Part shown: positions 45,751 through 59,270 of the stretch, piece by piece
Numbering within the stretch: the stretch's first letter is position 1
Layout of the letters: the number at the start of each line of letters is the position of its first letter
Assembly: GCA_011009095.1 (NCBI GenBank)
Contig: VTPC01005432.1
Location: forward strand, 1 to 64,000
DNA from: Ignelater luminosus
Lineage: Eukaryota; Arthropoda; Insecta; Coleoptera; Elateridae
DNA: 64,000 nt
Reading direction: 5' to 3'
Notes under the pieces: model-generated
What the model was told of the DNA's origin: nothing
Databases searched by the model: none
What the model saw: the letters and a program-made list of their open reading frames with translations, nothing else
Program-made: the position numbers and the translations under genes

Positions 45751-46382
45751 AACTTCCCAACAAAATTAGGGAAATACTTGAAATTTTGCGAAAAATGTGT
45801 GTGATTGTGTACCGCCGACATTAGCGTAACGTTTTTTTTTTGTTTGTTTGTTTTGCTCAATACCTTGTATTCCCACCGCACTGTCGACGAACTTCTATTG
45901 AAACTTCTGTTGCAAATTGCTCACTCGTTCACAGAATCTATTGGCTAACACACCAACACACTAATAATACTCACTTTTTGTGAGAATATCTGAATTTTAT
46001 GTCAAAATTGTCAAAAGTGCACTTTTTCCTCAAATGCATATATCTTCGTTACAAATCATGCAATTCTAAACTTTTTTGACCTGAATCAAAGAAAAAGGTT
46101 CAAGCTTTACAACTGTGATGTTTGCAAAACTGGGAAAAAATTAATTCGATTGGTGTTGCGTTTTAAAATGAAATAATTTTCGACATTTTTGCACCTTTGC
46201 GGTCTAGCTACATTTGCGCCCACTACGTAAGAGTTTTCGATAGTTTGAATGACAGCATCCAAAAGCAGAGATGTTAACGTTTAGGAAACCTTTTGGATCA
46301 AGTTGTTCCGATGAAAACTGGGTTTGAAAAACATTCATTTTTCGCCAAATCTCAAGTGTTCCCCTAATTTTGTTGAGGAGTG
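45751..46382. mobile_element. Tc1/mariner-type MITE with TA duplications
   Basis: 632 bp between TA dinucleotides at 45749-45750 and 46383-46384. The first 47-48 bp of each end are inverted repeats with scattered mismatches: left aacttcccaacaaaattagg, right (reverse complement) cactcctcaacaaaattagg, then both reach gcgaaaaatg. No transposase frame exists, so it is non-autonomous. TA duplications and ACACTCCTCAAC-like ends fit the Tc1 branch. Its ends are unlike those of the three mariners, so it would need a transposase not encoded in this window. Confidence 0.82.
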
Positions 46383-47989
46383 TAATTCAGAAATCTGGTG
46401 TATCAATGCTTCAATTTATTGCAGAGACATCCTGTATATGATAGATTTGTTAAAATGCAAACATTGACCAAATTACTTTAAACATTGAATACTAGTATCT
46501 AAATTCAGTGTATCTGGAATTAACCAACACTACAGTTTCGTAATCTTACTATTTATTAGTTATTATACAACTATTGTTAGACTAAACTTTATTTCTCATT
46601 GGTTAATATGAAGCCATGGCCGGCGCTAGAGGATATGGCGCCTATGACAGAATTTTTAAGGCACTTTCATGTAGTAAAATAGGATGGTGTGTGGTACATT
46701 TTTAATGTCAGCGCCAGTTGTCGTGTGCGCCACTGTGCAGAGTCTAATCACCATGACAAGTTGCCTAATCTGCACGTTCTCGAGCTGGTCCTTCCGTGAA
46801 GACTTTGCGCCATTCGTGTCCAATAATTTTGATGAATCAAATGAATCTGCTGACAATATCGTGTGGAGATTTGAGCAAGTAATGAACTTTATCGGGAAAA
46901 CGTTGAAATATTTTTTAGTATAATGTTGAGCACGTAACAAATTCAGCAACTTCAGTCATAATATTTGTACGTTATATAGTTGGAAGCCAAAATCAAAGGA
47001 AGATGCCCTGTGATCCTGATGAACCGTTCATTTTTGCCATCATGGCGTAGAGTACCACAGTCCGCTAATTATTAGTAAAGGTGAAAGAAAAAGATTTCCG
47101 GAGCAGATGAGAGCTTGAAGATCAAGACCCAAAATCAAACCAAAGGAGAAAATTTCAGTGGTTCACTGCAATATTAAAGCTTATTGATGCCATTTACTCC
47201 TTCTTTCAAATCTAGTCAAATCAAATATTATGCTTTTGTGGTTTTTATATTGCAACTGCTTTTTTCATATGTAACACATTCTGCTTCGTTCCAATTAAGA
47301 ATTCACATTTTTTATAAGGATAGCTAGAAGAAAAAAATACCCAAAAATTTTTCCCGCAAACAGATATCATTGCTCCATTCTAAAGAGTTTTATCTGCTTT
47401 TGAAAGGATACCTCAGAAATCTTGAAAGCAAAGCAGCGCGTAAAGATGGATTTTAAAAGTATCTTTTCTCTGTATTGCGTTGCGTACACTTGAAAAATAT
47501 AAATAGATTGTATTACAAGAACTGTTGTCTGTTGCACAATAGAGGATAAAGATAGACCAATCAATCCTAATTGAGATTGATAGACAGGATAAACGATTAG
47601 TATGTAGGAAGAGTGGAGGATTTAGATGGCATTTAGACTAAACTTGTTTTGTTAAATTTACTTCGTTGGTTACTGCTTATAAATGTTAGAGACGCTTTAG
47701 CATAAAAATAATTATTAATTAGAGCAACTTATTCAAACAAAATCCTTTTGAAATTATCTTACTATTGATTGTGATAAATGTATGTAATTTAAACCGCATG
47801 ACGCAAAGTTTAACTGCAGCGTACCCATTTTACTGAAAATAAATTTGGGAATTCGTATTTACACGTCTCCACTTCAAAACTGTCTTTCAAGGGATTCACA
47901 TAATTACCCCAAATTAGAATCTCAATTTAATGTAATTTGTGCAGTTTACGCTTGCACAGCAGTTCATGTCATGTGAATTGTCCAAGAAC

Positions 47990-48200
47990 GGAATATGATG
48001 AAAATTTCATCCCTGGCTAGCCTGTGGGGAATCAAAGCACATACAAACTTAATAAGTAAATTAGCTCATCTGAGCCATCTGGGGCAAACTATAGGCCATA
48101 TTAGTCTGGCTAGCGGTGGGTATAATTTCCATTACGCTAATTCTGGTGCCATATTGCTTAGTGTACGTTGCTAATTATGTTTCCGGTAAGATCTACTATA
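47990..48200. promoter_or_regulatory. Candidate conserved non-coding block
   Basis: A 200-bp block of mixed composition without an open frame. It has duplicated CTGGCTAGC/CTGGCTAGCG motifs (about 48013 and 48107) and several TAATTA/GCTAAT homeodomain-like cores. It stands out from its AT-rich surroundings. No conservation evidence is available. Confidence 0.2.
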
Positions 48201-48608
48201 AATGCAGAGTAGAACATAAGCAACAGGGGTAGCTAATATTCCTTGCAGTTTATCATTTTAACGCAGAATCGATGCTCAATAAAATTACAATTCGATTTAT
48301 TACATCCGTTGCGTTGCCTGTTAGTATACTCACAGTTTATTACACCGTAAAGATATTAAGATTTTAAAATACCTCTGCTTTTAATGCGGTACCGGCGGCT
48401 TTATTACATGAATTTTAAACTGTATTCAACTTTTTAAATAAAATCGTCCCAAATAAAATTACTCAAAAAAGATTTGTATCCGGGAATGAATTTCACGCAC
48501 ATAATGTAATAAAATTTGTAGGAAGGAATAAATCATACGTAACTGCAGCTCCACATAAAATAAATTGGACTCACAGGACGTAATTAGTCTGCATAATATC
48601 CTTCCTTA

Positions 48609-48681
48609 TGCGGTACGGACCACACAGAGCATGCATTTGCGGCACAACAACGTTGCCACGTATTTTATAGGAGTGACCGCA
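48609..48681. promoter_or_regulatory. Cluster of Runx-like motifs
   Basis: Four matches or near-matches to TGYGGTY lie within 73 bp: TGCGGTA at 48609, GACCACA (reverse of TGTGGTC) at 48618, TGCGGCA at 48638 and GACCGCA (reverse of TGCGGTC) at 48675. An octamer-like ATGCATTTGC overlaps the third. CTAATTAG lies 30 bp further on. Clustered Runx, POU and homeodomain motifs suggest an enhancer, but chance cannot be excluded. Confidence 0.3.
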
Positions 48682-51600
48682 AGTCATCTGCATAAGTAGA
48701 GTGTGTATATCTAATTAGAAGTTTGCGAAATAATATTTTGCTGGCATATTTTCATTTTAGTACCCTAATTTAATTAAAAACTTTAAGCTTGACTTTTTAG
48801 TTATTTTGAATTGAAAAGTCAGGATATGGAAGAAGTTATGTACATGTATTAGTAACAGAATTTGTGTTTGACATTAGAGAAATCTTCCGTTCGTTACATA
48901 TGTCCTAGTAAAAGTCGAGATGTAATTGAAGTTGTTTATTCAACACACAAAGTACAAATGCTTAATATTTATGCTTGTTAGGATAGGTTTGTTTGTTTCC
49001 AAGCAATCAAAGTAGAGGAGACAGATACTGAAGACAATTTATAAAGTAAACTTTAACTTAATCTACTGAGCATTTAAAGCTTAGGTTTCTTGGGAAGTCG
49101 CTGAGTACTCGATGAATAGTTAATTTTGGAGACTGCAGAGGAGAACACTCGGATCAACAGCTAGAGAATTATCACCAAGTCTGCGAAAGAGGGTTATACC
49201 CGCATTTGGCGTACACAACCACTACTTCCTGGTGATAAACACGGTGGTCCACTAACTTCTAAGTGATTGTGTAAAGTTAAGAAAAACAATTAAACTTTTT
49301 GCTGGGTACAAAAGTCGTGTTGATGAATGGTGCATTCCGTTTATAAAATAAGCGGCCCACGGGGCAACATTTGAATTATAATTTCCTAAATAACGAGTAG
49401 TAAGAAAGTTTTCAGGTGATAAATTGAGTTGTTTGAAATAATTAATATAAAGAGCTATTGTTGCTTCGAAATTTTTATGCACTGAAGTTAATCTGAAATC
49501 ATATTTCCAGTTAAAGAATTAACCTATATAGCTTCTTCCATGACCAATTAAATTCACTGATCTAATTAATCGTTTATACAAAACATTTTTTCTAGGTGTA
49601 CATGTACACTTGTTTGCATCAAAAAGTATCCAGTTAAGACTTATGCCAGTAAATACATCTTCATTACTGTGGACATCAAGTCCTATGGAATACAAGGATT
49701 TAAATCAAATTATAAATTACTACTTAGAAATGAATAAATTAAAATTGCTTGCAGGAATGAAAAATTTTGTATTCTAAGTATACTTCTTGTGTACTGTCTT
49801 TTTTTCAAACGAGTGCACCTTTTGAACATAAATTATAATGCTTCACTAATAAATAATAATATCAAACCTACATTTGTTAAAGAGATAATTTAAATGCCCA
49901 GGTTTATTTTACATTCCACCCGTATCTATGATGATTAGTCCCTTGAGTTGTGTTTGTACCGGGTTTTGACAACTTGCTATCGATTTGTATTCCGATTTGC
50001 ATTTTGTAGGAAACCGAAACGGTTCCGCACGTACTAATTCACGTCCATTTATGCATAATAACTGTGGGCTACAGTGTCAAACCCGACGAAATATTATCCG
50101 GTCACTCAAACGACTAGACCAACCTCTATAAAGTATCAATGCTGGGTTGCAAATGGCGGGCAATAGCCTTTGTCCAATTGTTAATACTGACATCCATACG
50201 GTATTGTTCCATGTATAACAAATATCCAGTATATTCAACATTCTATAGAATGATGATTTTCGAACAGATACGGCTCTTAGAATTAACTGCATTTGTTATA
50301 AAATGAATTTAGAAACTGTCGGGAATATTTACCTTTTCTCTTATTCCGAATTACATAAATTATATCTTACAGCTTACCCTTATCAATTCACAAGACATTA
50401 TTTAATTGTTGATAATGTATTTACATCATTCTGAAGGATTGAAATCGTTTCACGAGATTTTGAACGAACGCAATTGTGTAGAACCTTTCGAGTAAAAAGA
50501 AATCAGTTAAGATTTAATGAAACTTTCTAAATGCGTTTTCTTTAGTAAGGTTCTAAAGAAAGTTTTGCTGAAAGGGCCAAAATGTACAAATTCATCGACT
50601 CCTGCTTTTAATAATATGTATAGTATAATAAGTAGAATAAAACCATTTTGCAGATTGCAAATTTTTTTATCTTCATTTTAATTGAGAGTTGAATAACTAC
50701 ACTGCTCCAAGAAATTAACGTATCACTATTGGGAAAGGTGATTTTCAGCCAAATTTGCAAGAGTTTTAGAGTTTTTATGCAAAAATCCATTAGTTGAGCT
50801 AGAAAGCAATACTTATTTAGTTTTCAAATGTTCAGTTAGTAAGTCAGAGCAAGTGATAGTAGTCACATAATAACAAGTTTGCTATCATACATGCAACGAG
50901 AAATCACGAGAAATTCGACCTTTCTCAGTTATTAGTCTCTGACTGCAATCTTGTGTAGCCAGTATTTCCATTTCTATGTATTGGTCTTTCGTTCAATTCA
51001 AATTTTATTCAAGTTAAAATTATTCATTCCGAACAGACTGTGTCCACAACCTACTGTGCTGTCAGGAAGCTTTTTCCTTACCCGAAAAGACCTATAAACG
51101 TAAGTTAATTTGAATTTAGCCAGAGACATAGAAATTAAAATATTGGCTACACAAGATTGCACTCAGAAACCAATAGCTGTGAAACGTCGAATTTCTTGTA
51201 ATTTTATCATTGCATGTATGGCAGCAAACTTCTTACTATATAATTACTATCACTTGCTCTGCTTATTAACTCAACACTTTAAAACTAACTTTAGCAAATT
51301 TGGCCGAAAATCATCTTTCCAGGTCATGCGTCAATCTTTTGGAGCAGCAGTGTAATAATAATGTAAGTGATCTAATATTGTCTAGGTGGAAAGAAGCTAT
51401 GAATTCTAAAGAATCAAGGCCACAACAAATGCTTTTCTTGCTATTTGGTTCTGTTTTACTGAAATACATAGGTATTAAGAAAAGATTTTTCCGTAAATAC
51501 GGAAAAGCTCGATAGTTATTTCAGTATTAGCAAGAAAGAAAATTCATTTTGAAAACATCTTGCTTGTTTAAACCATCTTGAGATAGAAACTGTCTTTTAA

Positions 51601-54260
51601 ATGATGGATCACTGTTTGAAAATGATCTTTAATAAAGGACGTAGCCGGGTAATAGTAATCTTCGATGTGAATCTAGTTAATTTTTTTTCTGGAGGTGACT
51701 ATCTATGAAAGATTTGATTTGCCACATTTGAGCTTCCAAAGATTATTAGTTTCTGAAAAAGAGATATTTTTAATTTTTGAGTATAAAATTAATTTTTGAA
51801 CGGTAAAAAGCGGAAAACCCTGATGATATTCCCATTATCGATTATCACAACTTAACTCAGAAACTAAAAATATTTTTTTCTTGGAAAGTACTAATTCTTG
51901 GAAGCTGAGATCTGGTAAGATCAAAGCTGTCATGGATAAAAGATTAGCCAATTTCAGATCAAAAACCGATTTCTTTTTGACATCCGACTATGCCCTTTGA
52001 TTGCATTACTATTTTTTTTGTTAATTTTATCTTTAAAAATAAGTGCCTCAAAGTAGTCTCATTTGGTTTGGAAACAGCGTTCGATGTAGAAGACAACATA
52101 CCATAGAAATATCTAAACCTCGACTCAGAAAAACTGAGCCAAATGCTTTAGAAAATCTTAACAGCAGGTATGACAACTTGTTCACTTTCGGGATAAATAC
52201 TAAACTTCTATTATACGAAATACTACTGGTCTGGGCATTTACCTAGAAAGGTTCCCAGATCAGTAGAGAAAATTGGAAACAATACCAATGGTTAAACGGA
52301 GCGTGGAAGACCTACAATATAGGAATACTTTGAAAAAGCAACTGCCAAAAAATATCTCAACTTTGAACAGTAATCATAAGCATTTATGAAAGGCTTTTTT
52401 TTCTCAGTTAAAAGTTTGAACAATCGAAACGTGAAAGAGTTTATCTATGTTTAAAAAACCATGCGGCAAAAACTAGGTAGTTATTTAAAATCAAGCATTT
52501 AATAAAAAAAAGCTTATAAAACATTAAGCGCGGTGTTGTAAACCTTTTAATGTTAAACTAAATTGTTAATGTGGAACTAAACCAATTTAATTCTGTGTTA
52601 AGTTATATGAGAATTAAATTTCAATTCGATGTTAATTGATTCAAATTAAATAGAGTTTTATAGTACTGGGTTTAAAAAGAACACAAAAACCTTTATTTGC
52701 GCAACAAATAATATTGATTAGGATATTTGATAACAGATGTTAAGTTTCATTTTAATCATGGATTAGTTTTTCCGGCACTCTTACACTTTAAAATACTTGT
52801 TACCATAATCTAAGGCTATTAAATGTAAACCAAACTTTTTTACTGTATACAAACACTAAGAACTTGGTTACTTTATGCAAACTCTCCCGTAATGAGAAAC
52901 TTTGATATAAATTAAAATTTAAGTCAATAAAAGCATTCTTCGAGCGTTCCGAGATGATCTTTGTATTCAAAAGAAATCCAAATAAACCAACATACAGAAT
53001 TGCATTTGTCACAAAGGAAAATTCGTTACTTTAAACTTCCCTTGAAATAACTAGCATGCAAATGCAATTAGATATTCAACTAAATGTAAACATTCAACTC
53101 AACGTCTCTATTTACCTTTGTCATTGTTACTCAGGTTTGTTTGCCTTTGAATATAACCTGAAAGCAGGTGTATGTGTATGTGTGTGTTGTATACTTGACC
53201 CAATAATTCAAATTTTTCGGATTGTTTATATAACAAAGTGTATATACCAACTGTTAATGTAATTATTATTGACGATATAAATTCGCCTTTGAGGACCTAC
53301 CAGCTCAAAAATTTGTAACTGGGAATATTGAAAATGTCGAAGAAAATAAAAAATAGTAATTTAATTCGAGTTTAGTTGCTTTAGACATTTTTAAAGAAAT
53401 TGAGAAATGCAAGAACAGTTTAGAATAGCTACACACGTATGGATGTGACGTACACTTTTATTTTAGTGGCATACAGTCAATTGGGAAATAGCATATGGGG
53501 AATTTTCCAGTTCAAGAAATGCCAAGGGGGATATTTAAAAATCGCAAACGTTGAGAAATCAATAGCAAGAAGGGCGTCTAGTCTAATAATACCATGGTTT
53601 AAGAGAGATTTCGCTTTTAGATACTTTTGATGTATGTATGAACTTGATTACAGATTTTTGTCACGGTTGCATTTGAAATGTGGATAGTGGTAGAACATCT
53701 CTCAAAAACTAAGAAGACCCGATTCAAGAATCTTTCCGTTTCTCTGCTCTAAGAAACCAAACAATATCCGAGAGTAACCATATTTGAATAAAGCTTGCTT
53801 CTGAAATCGTATCGATAGTGGTAAAAGTACGTTCAAGTACGTATTTTAATGGGGATTTGGCACAAAATAAAGGAAAGATTGGTTGAATGTTCTCTTGTTG
53901 TGAAATGAGATAAAATTATGTTGGCATGAACCTACAGTCTCCCGTCAAGCATCAAAGCAAGCAGACATACCTTGGAAGTTTGAAAGAAACAACAAAATTT
54001 GAAGGAACACAATTATAAAATATTTCTTGTTTACCATCGACACTAATTTATGATGACGCGAAACGACTAAAGCTTATCCACATCGTGCACCAAGCCATTA
54101 TAACCCAATATGTCTGCAGAGAAGTAACTTGAACTCTAGTAATCTATGACGTCACTCAGCGCCCGCATCGTCACAGTCACCCTTCATTGAAGACTATCAT
54201 CAAGACTACCTAAAGAAGACCCGCCGACCAAGGACAGGCCCCTTCCATTAGAGGAAAAGT

Positions 54261-54739
54261 AAGCTGGTTGACGATGATCCAGAGGAAGAGGAAAATTGGC
54301 ATAATGTGGGACGAAAAACCTTTTTAGGCGACGACCTTCTGAATTTCTGTGCATCTGGTACCTTCTAAGTAACACAAAGCGACGTAGCCGCAGATTCTGA
54401 GGTACTGCAGTAGTACAATAGTATTGCGTCTTTGCAGCTCGAATTTAGTGACATCCAACCGTAGCTGGGCTCCATGGTCAATCGAGTGTCCGTGTTAAGA
54501 ACCGAGAACGACGTTGTAGAAGAAAACTCCCCAGGCTGTCTTCTAGAGGGCATCTGGATAAGCATCTCGAAAGAGCGCACCCAGGGTATAAGCTAAGAAC
54601 ATACGTAATGGCATTATAATCAAACCGACGGTTGACGGTGCTAGACTATCGAAAGATCAACGAGCTTTTTCATCTATCTGAAGCTTCTTCAGATGCAGAA
54701 GATACTCCTCCTAGCACAGTTGTTTCTGAATTTCCATAG
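54261..54739 (+). pseudogene. Degraded coding stretch with a C2H2 zinc-finger-like end
   Basis: A plus-strand frame from 54261 reads KLVDDDPEEEENWHNVGRKT, then LGDDLLNFCASGTF, and then stops. Further open pieces in the same frame (SDIQP, VSVLRTENDVVEEN) are broken by three stops. From about 54500 another frame reads SSRGHLDKHLERAHPGYK, with the spacing of the helix and His pair of a C2H2 finger. One Cys of the pair appears replaced by Lys. It then passes through one stop to KINELFHLSEASSDAEDTPP and ends at TAG (54737-54739). Composition is far richer in GC than the surroundings. Likely a retro- or transposon-derived pseudogene of a zinc-finger protein. The identity is unknown. Confidence 0.38.
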
Positions 54740-57700
54740 ATTAACTTTATTAATTCTTGTTATTTTTTTTAATGGAAAAAGTGTTTGTAAATACCACTGT
54801 CACTTTGGTAATTTGTCATAAATTACATTTCTACTTCTATGTTTACAACCAAATTTAAATTTAATTTGTTTTACTACGTTATTAGTTTTTTTTTCTTGCT
54901 TTTATACACTCTCGTGGTATTTGTCGTTACTTAGTATTAATATTTAAAAGTATCACAAAGAAAAGGAGTAATTGCCTTAAATTTTTTTGTGCGAACCAAT
55001 CATGTCGATATAAATTACAATTTGTAAACGATACAAATTCAAGAATACGTAAAAGCCATACTAAGGGTAAGTAAAGAAAACTTATTGAGAGCAAGCAAGT
55101 TCTAGAAAGCCGCCTAAAGAAAAATTGTAAAAAGCTCAGCAAAACCACATATAGTTACAGCAGGATCATGCAACATCATTAAAATTTTAGCGAAAGATAA
55201 AGTTCGCAAGAACGTTACAAGAATATACAACTCAATGAAACTACATAAAAAATAAAATACGAGGAATTTTAGAAATTCATGATTGTGAAAAGCAAGACAC
55301 ACACTTGGCGTTGTCATCATTTTATACCTAAGGTGTTCCTAGGCATGTGTGTCCGTGCTTTTCAGTATTCCTGGGGACGCTCTGCCTAGCTACTAAACAG
55401 GAAATTGGTCTCAATTTAGCGTGAAAAATTGGGTGCTTAGTGCAGTGTAGTAAGCCCTTTATACATATTCCCGAGTTTGCCGAGGACGACGCCGACGTAA
55501 CGATTTTACTTTTTATTTTCGGATTAAATTAAAAATTTTTGCATTCCCTTCGTCAGGATGACGTTGGTTGATAATTATTTAAATTGCTATTTTGGAAGTT
55601 GCGTGACATTTTTATTTTTAAGATCAGATTCGAGTAATTTTTTATATGCGGCCTCAAAATAACTTTCTTCTTGACTTTCAATGTATTTGTCTTTTTAATT
55701 TTTCTTTTTTTCTGTTTTTACCCTCGGGACGTGAAGTCATATCTTGAGACAGTCTTTTATTTTCTTTTATGTACAAAACCTAACGAGATTTGGAACGTTT
55801 AGTATATTTCACGTAGGAAAGATCCTTCCGGGTAATAGTTTAAGGTGGCACGTCTTTCCGGAGTCCGAGCTCGGGATCGATCTCCGGCTGTCTGTGTCTC
55901 TTGGCAGAAATAAGCATTGGTCCACTTCCTGCCTAATGTTCTCATCAGTCACAACCTAACTAATGTTTGCTACTTTCCATCCAAAACTTCGCTTTTCTTT
56001 TTCTTTGCTTTAAACTAATTTACGGTGCATTCTCGTTGTAACCGAGCTAGAAAGTATGAGAGTCTTAAGCTCGTTTAAATGCTGTATGTCCTAATATAAA
56101 AGTAGATTTGCATGAGGTTGTGCATACTTTTTTGTTTCTTATTAAGTATAATTTTGGTGATACGGCTTATTACTTTTATTACAAACCTTCTTTTTTATAT
56201 TTCTTGTATGCATTAATAATAATTAAGAGTACCTTGAAATTCTCTTGATCAAGATGATCATCAACTTCTATTTATAGGGAGACATCTAACATGCAACGTT
56301 TAAGTTTGATTAAGGTGGTGGAAACTAAGATTTGTAAACCGGAAAAATGAAGACGATATTACTTATAAAACCAACAAGACAGGATTAATTAGTCGTAAGT
56401 TTGATTATACTTTAGTTTAAGATAGATAACGAGCAGTTGTTTTAAAAATCGCATTCATTTTGTTGTGCTAGCTCAATTAAAAAGGTATTGCAGAATTGGC
56501 TACAATCAATTATGAATGCTTGAAAAATGAAAGAAATTTTGATGAATTTAGTTTCTTAAATCTGGATTTTTGTTTAATTCAGCAGAGAGTAATCTGACTT
56601 ACACTCTTTTTGCTATTCTACTATGCCTGAGCCAATGGTAAATACTTCAATGATAGTATTTTGACTGGCACAGGAAAATGTCTGGAAGATTTCAACTTTG
56701 TTAGAACTCACATAAATTCTTCTAAAAAAACATCAATTCAGAAGCCCAAGTAGAATTAATTTCTGCTCTATGCTATTTATTTATTTATGTAACATTAATG
56801 AACATCTGATTACTATTTATACTGGTTTTATGTGCGACACAGAAAATTAATACACCAATAAATTGAATACATGCATTAACGCTAAGTAATAATAAGCCAC
56901 CATGATTTCTGTTTAATATGCTGATGCAGTTTGATATTTTAAAATTGATATTAAATCGAACTCGCTCTAATTAAATTACTATGTACTATGCGTTACATCC
57001 TCTTCATTTCCATACAGTTGTGCTGTATTTTCATGCAAATCAAAGTATTTCAAACATTTCGTAAAATACTTGGCAAATATTCATGATACTACGCAGAGTT
57101 TATCATTCACAATCTAAACAATCTATTCTATTATATTGTGTACATTTGCTTTTTTGCTGTAAATGGTAACTACCTACTTGTATGTTTCTATGGTAATTGG
57201 GTCGTCATTTTTGTGAGAACTGAGCAAACAGTTGAATACATATAAATTACTAATACATATTTTATTAAGAACGATTCCTGTGCTATCATGAATAAGTTTA
57301 GGCATAAATACATTTTGTTAAAGAAAGTAAATTTTGAAACTTTTTGTTATGATAATAGAAATAGTATATGTAAGTATATTACAATGGTACACAACATGAG
57401 AAGTAGTAGGTTGGGGGTTTTGTTTTTATTTAAGCTAAAACCGTGTGCACTTCTCCATAAAGTAAGCACTTGCTATTAGAAGTTTTTAATTATGATCTTT
57501 CTTGGAACTTTTTAAAATTATGTCAAGGAATAAATGACACTTAAATTCTCAAGACTATCGAAGCAACCTGATATTGTTTTATATAAACAAGTACGTAGTT
57601 CAAACTGTGCGCAATTTACATTCTATACTTCTTTGAATTCCATATCCTTTACAAGACGTTGTCGATTCCCTTCCCATGCCCTACGTTATGCAGGTTGAGC

Positions 57701-59270
57701 AGACACGAGCATGAGAATATCAGACACGTCTAAACATAACGTTTATTGTAGAAAATTCCTTGGGCAAAATCAACTAGCTGTTTTGTCATTTTTGGTTTGG
57801 TTGGAAATCGAATCTAGACAACTTCGTCAACAGTCTCTAAACCAGACTAATTGAACTGTGATATTTCCATTGTGGATACACACATTTGGCGGTATCTTTC
57901 TGGTATACGCAGATAAGTGTAATAAATTGGCTAGGGGGTTGTGTTCGCCAAAAATGAATGTTTTTTACTGGAACACTGGCCGAAAAAGGTTGCAGTCAAA
58001 GAAGAATGAATGGTTACAAGCAATTTTCTTCTCCAGGAGTGTTAACTATACGCAGACAAAGTGATAATCGTTTGAAAAAACAGTAATACGAAATAAAACT
58101 AATTTTAAGCAAAAGTATCTATTTTTCTACACCATACTGTATTAGATTTGTTAACATTCATACTGACTTGAATTTGTTTTTCTGGTATTGTCTTAATTTT
58201 GCAGAAATTCCTGGATGTATTTTTTCAATTTTTTCAATGTCTAAGTATTTGCCTGTACTGCGCAATGTTTAAATCTCCTTCTTGTAATACACAAAACAAT
58301 TCCTGAAATTTAATTTCTATGTTCAAATAGTCATCAACCCTTTCTAACCTTATTCATGCTCGTGGTGATCAAACTGTTATTTGATCGTAATGATAGTATA
58401 GGCTTCAGGTTGTGCTTAATATATGGTCGATTGGTTTTACAAGTGCTTGTAAATTTAAACTTTACAATAACCTGTTGTTATAGTTAGTATACTTTTACTA
58501 CAGTCCTATATGAGTTAAGAAGGTATTTTTTGAAGTCTGTCCACTATATCTTGATATTTGCTATACTATGGTACATCTCATTATTAATTACAACAAAAAG
58601 TTTTTTAACTAGATGTGCAGCTAAGTATTTTAGAGCGATAACAAAACAAAATATCAATGTCTACCAAATCTGCCTAACCTGGGAGCATTTGGTAAAACAA
58701 TGGTTGGGAACTTACGTTGAACTAGAACGTCCCATTTATCTAGAAAAGGTTGTTTGATTTAGTTGCACTACTTTCTGCTTTTCTGTTATTGCCTTGATTC
58801 TCTTTTTTATTTGTTTACTGTTTCCTCAGTTATGGTGTTTATCAGTCTTTTGTTATATGAACTATCTCTGCTACAAATAGAATATCAACTTAGTTTCTAA
58901 TTTTTATTAAGTGGGCTTTGCAAATGTGCTGTATACTTTTTTAATTTTACTGTTATGAAACTAAAGTCAACAACTAGCCCAAAATGTGAATCAGCAAGCG
59001 TCTCCATATTTCATTTTGTATCTTCTTTCGTAGAGCTACTATTACCAACTACACATTACAATTAGTTGTTTTTTACGCCTTCCTTAATCCTTCCTTTATG
59101 CATTTCCGTCTTTTAGCTGAAAAGAAGCCTTAAGAGCGCTTATAGAGTGCCATGCTTGCTTCGTATGAAAATACAAGGAGGCAAGATTGCCAGCAAAATA
59201 TCGTTATAAACAGATGTGCGTTTTCATAAAGCACAGCAAAGGAGAATTCGTTGGTCCTTCGGTATTTATT
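54740..59270. other. No recognised gene
   Basis: AT-rich DNA with a GC-richer patch at 55820-55935. A GGGATCGATCTCC sequence there looks loosely like a tRNA B box but has no proper A box. Open frames are short and unrecognised. A TTTA-rich run lies at about 56775. Confidence 0.35.

Larger units (their letters stand above)
46383..54260. other. Long stretch without a recognised gene
   Basis: Two GC-richer non-coding blocks are listed separately (47990-48200 and 48609-48681). A GT-rich microsatellite-like run occurs at 53168-53187. Overlapping plus-strand frames at 51110-51515 have a motif SRWKEAMNSKESRPQQMLFLL that looks coding-like but is unidentified. Otherwise AT-rich DNA. Confidence 0.35.

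Noticed and set aside
52200..52370. Possible LINE tail: WSGHLPRK followed by ERGRPTI on the plus strand
   Set aside because: GRP and GHL motifs are short, spacing is wrong, and no reverse transcriptase blocks lie upstream.
55840..55890. Possible tRNA-derived SINE head (GGGATCGATCTCC resembles a B box)
   Set aside because: The upstream TGGCACGTC fits the A box only partly, there is no second copy in the window, and no A-rich tail follows.
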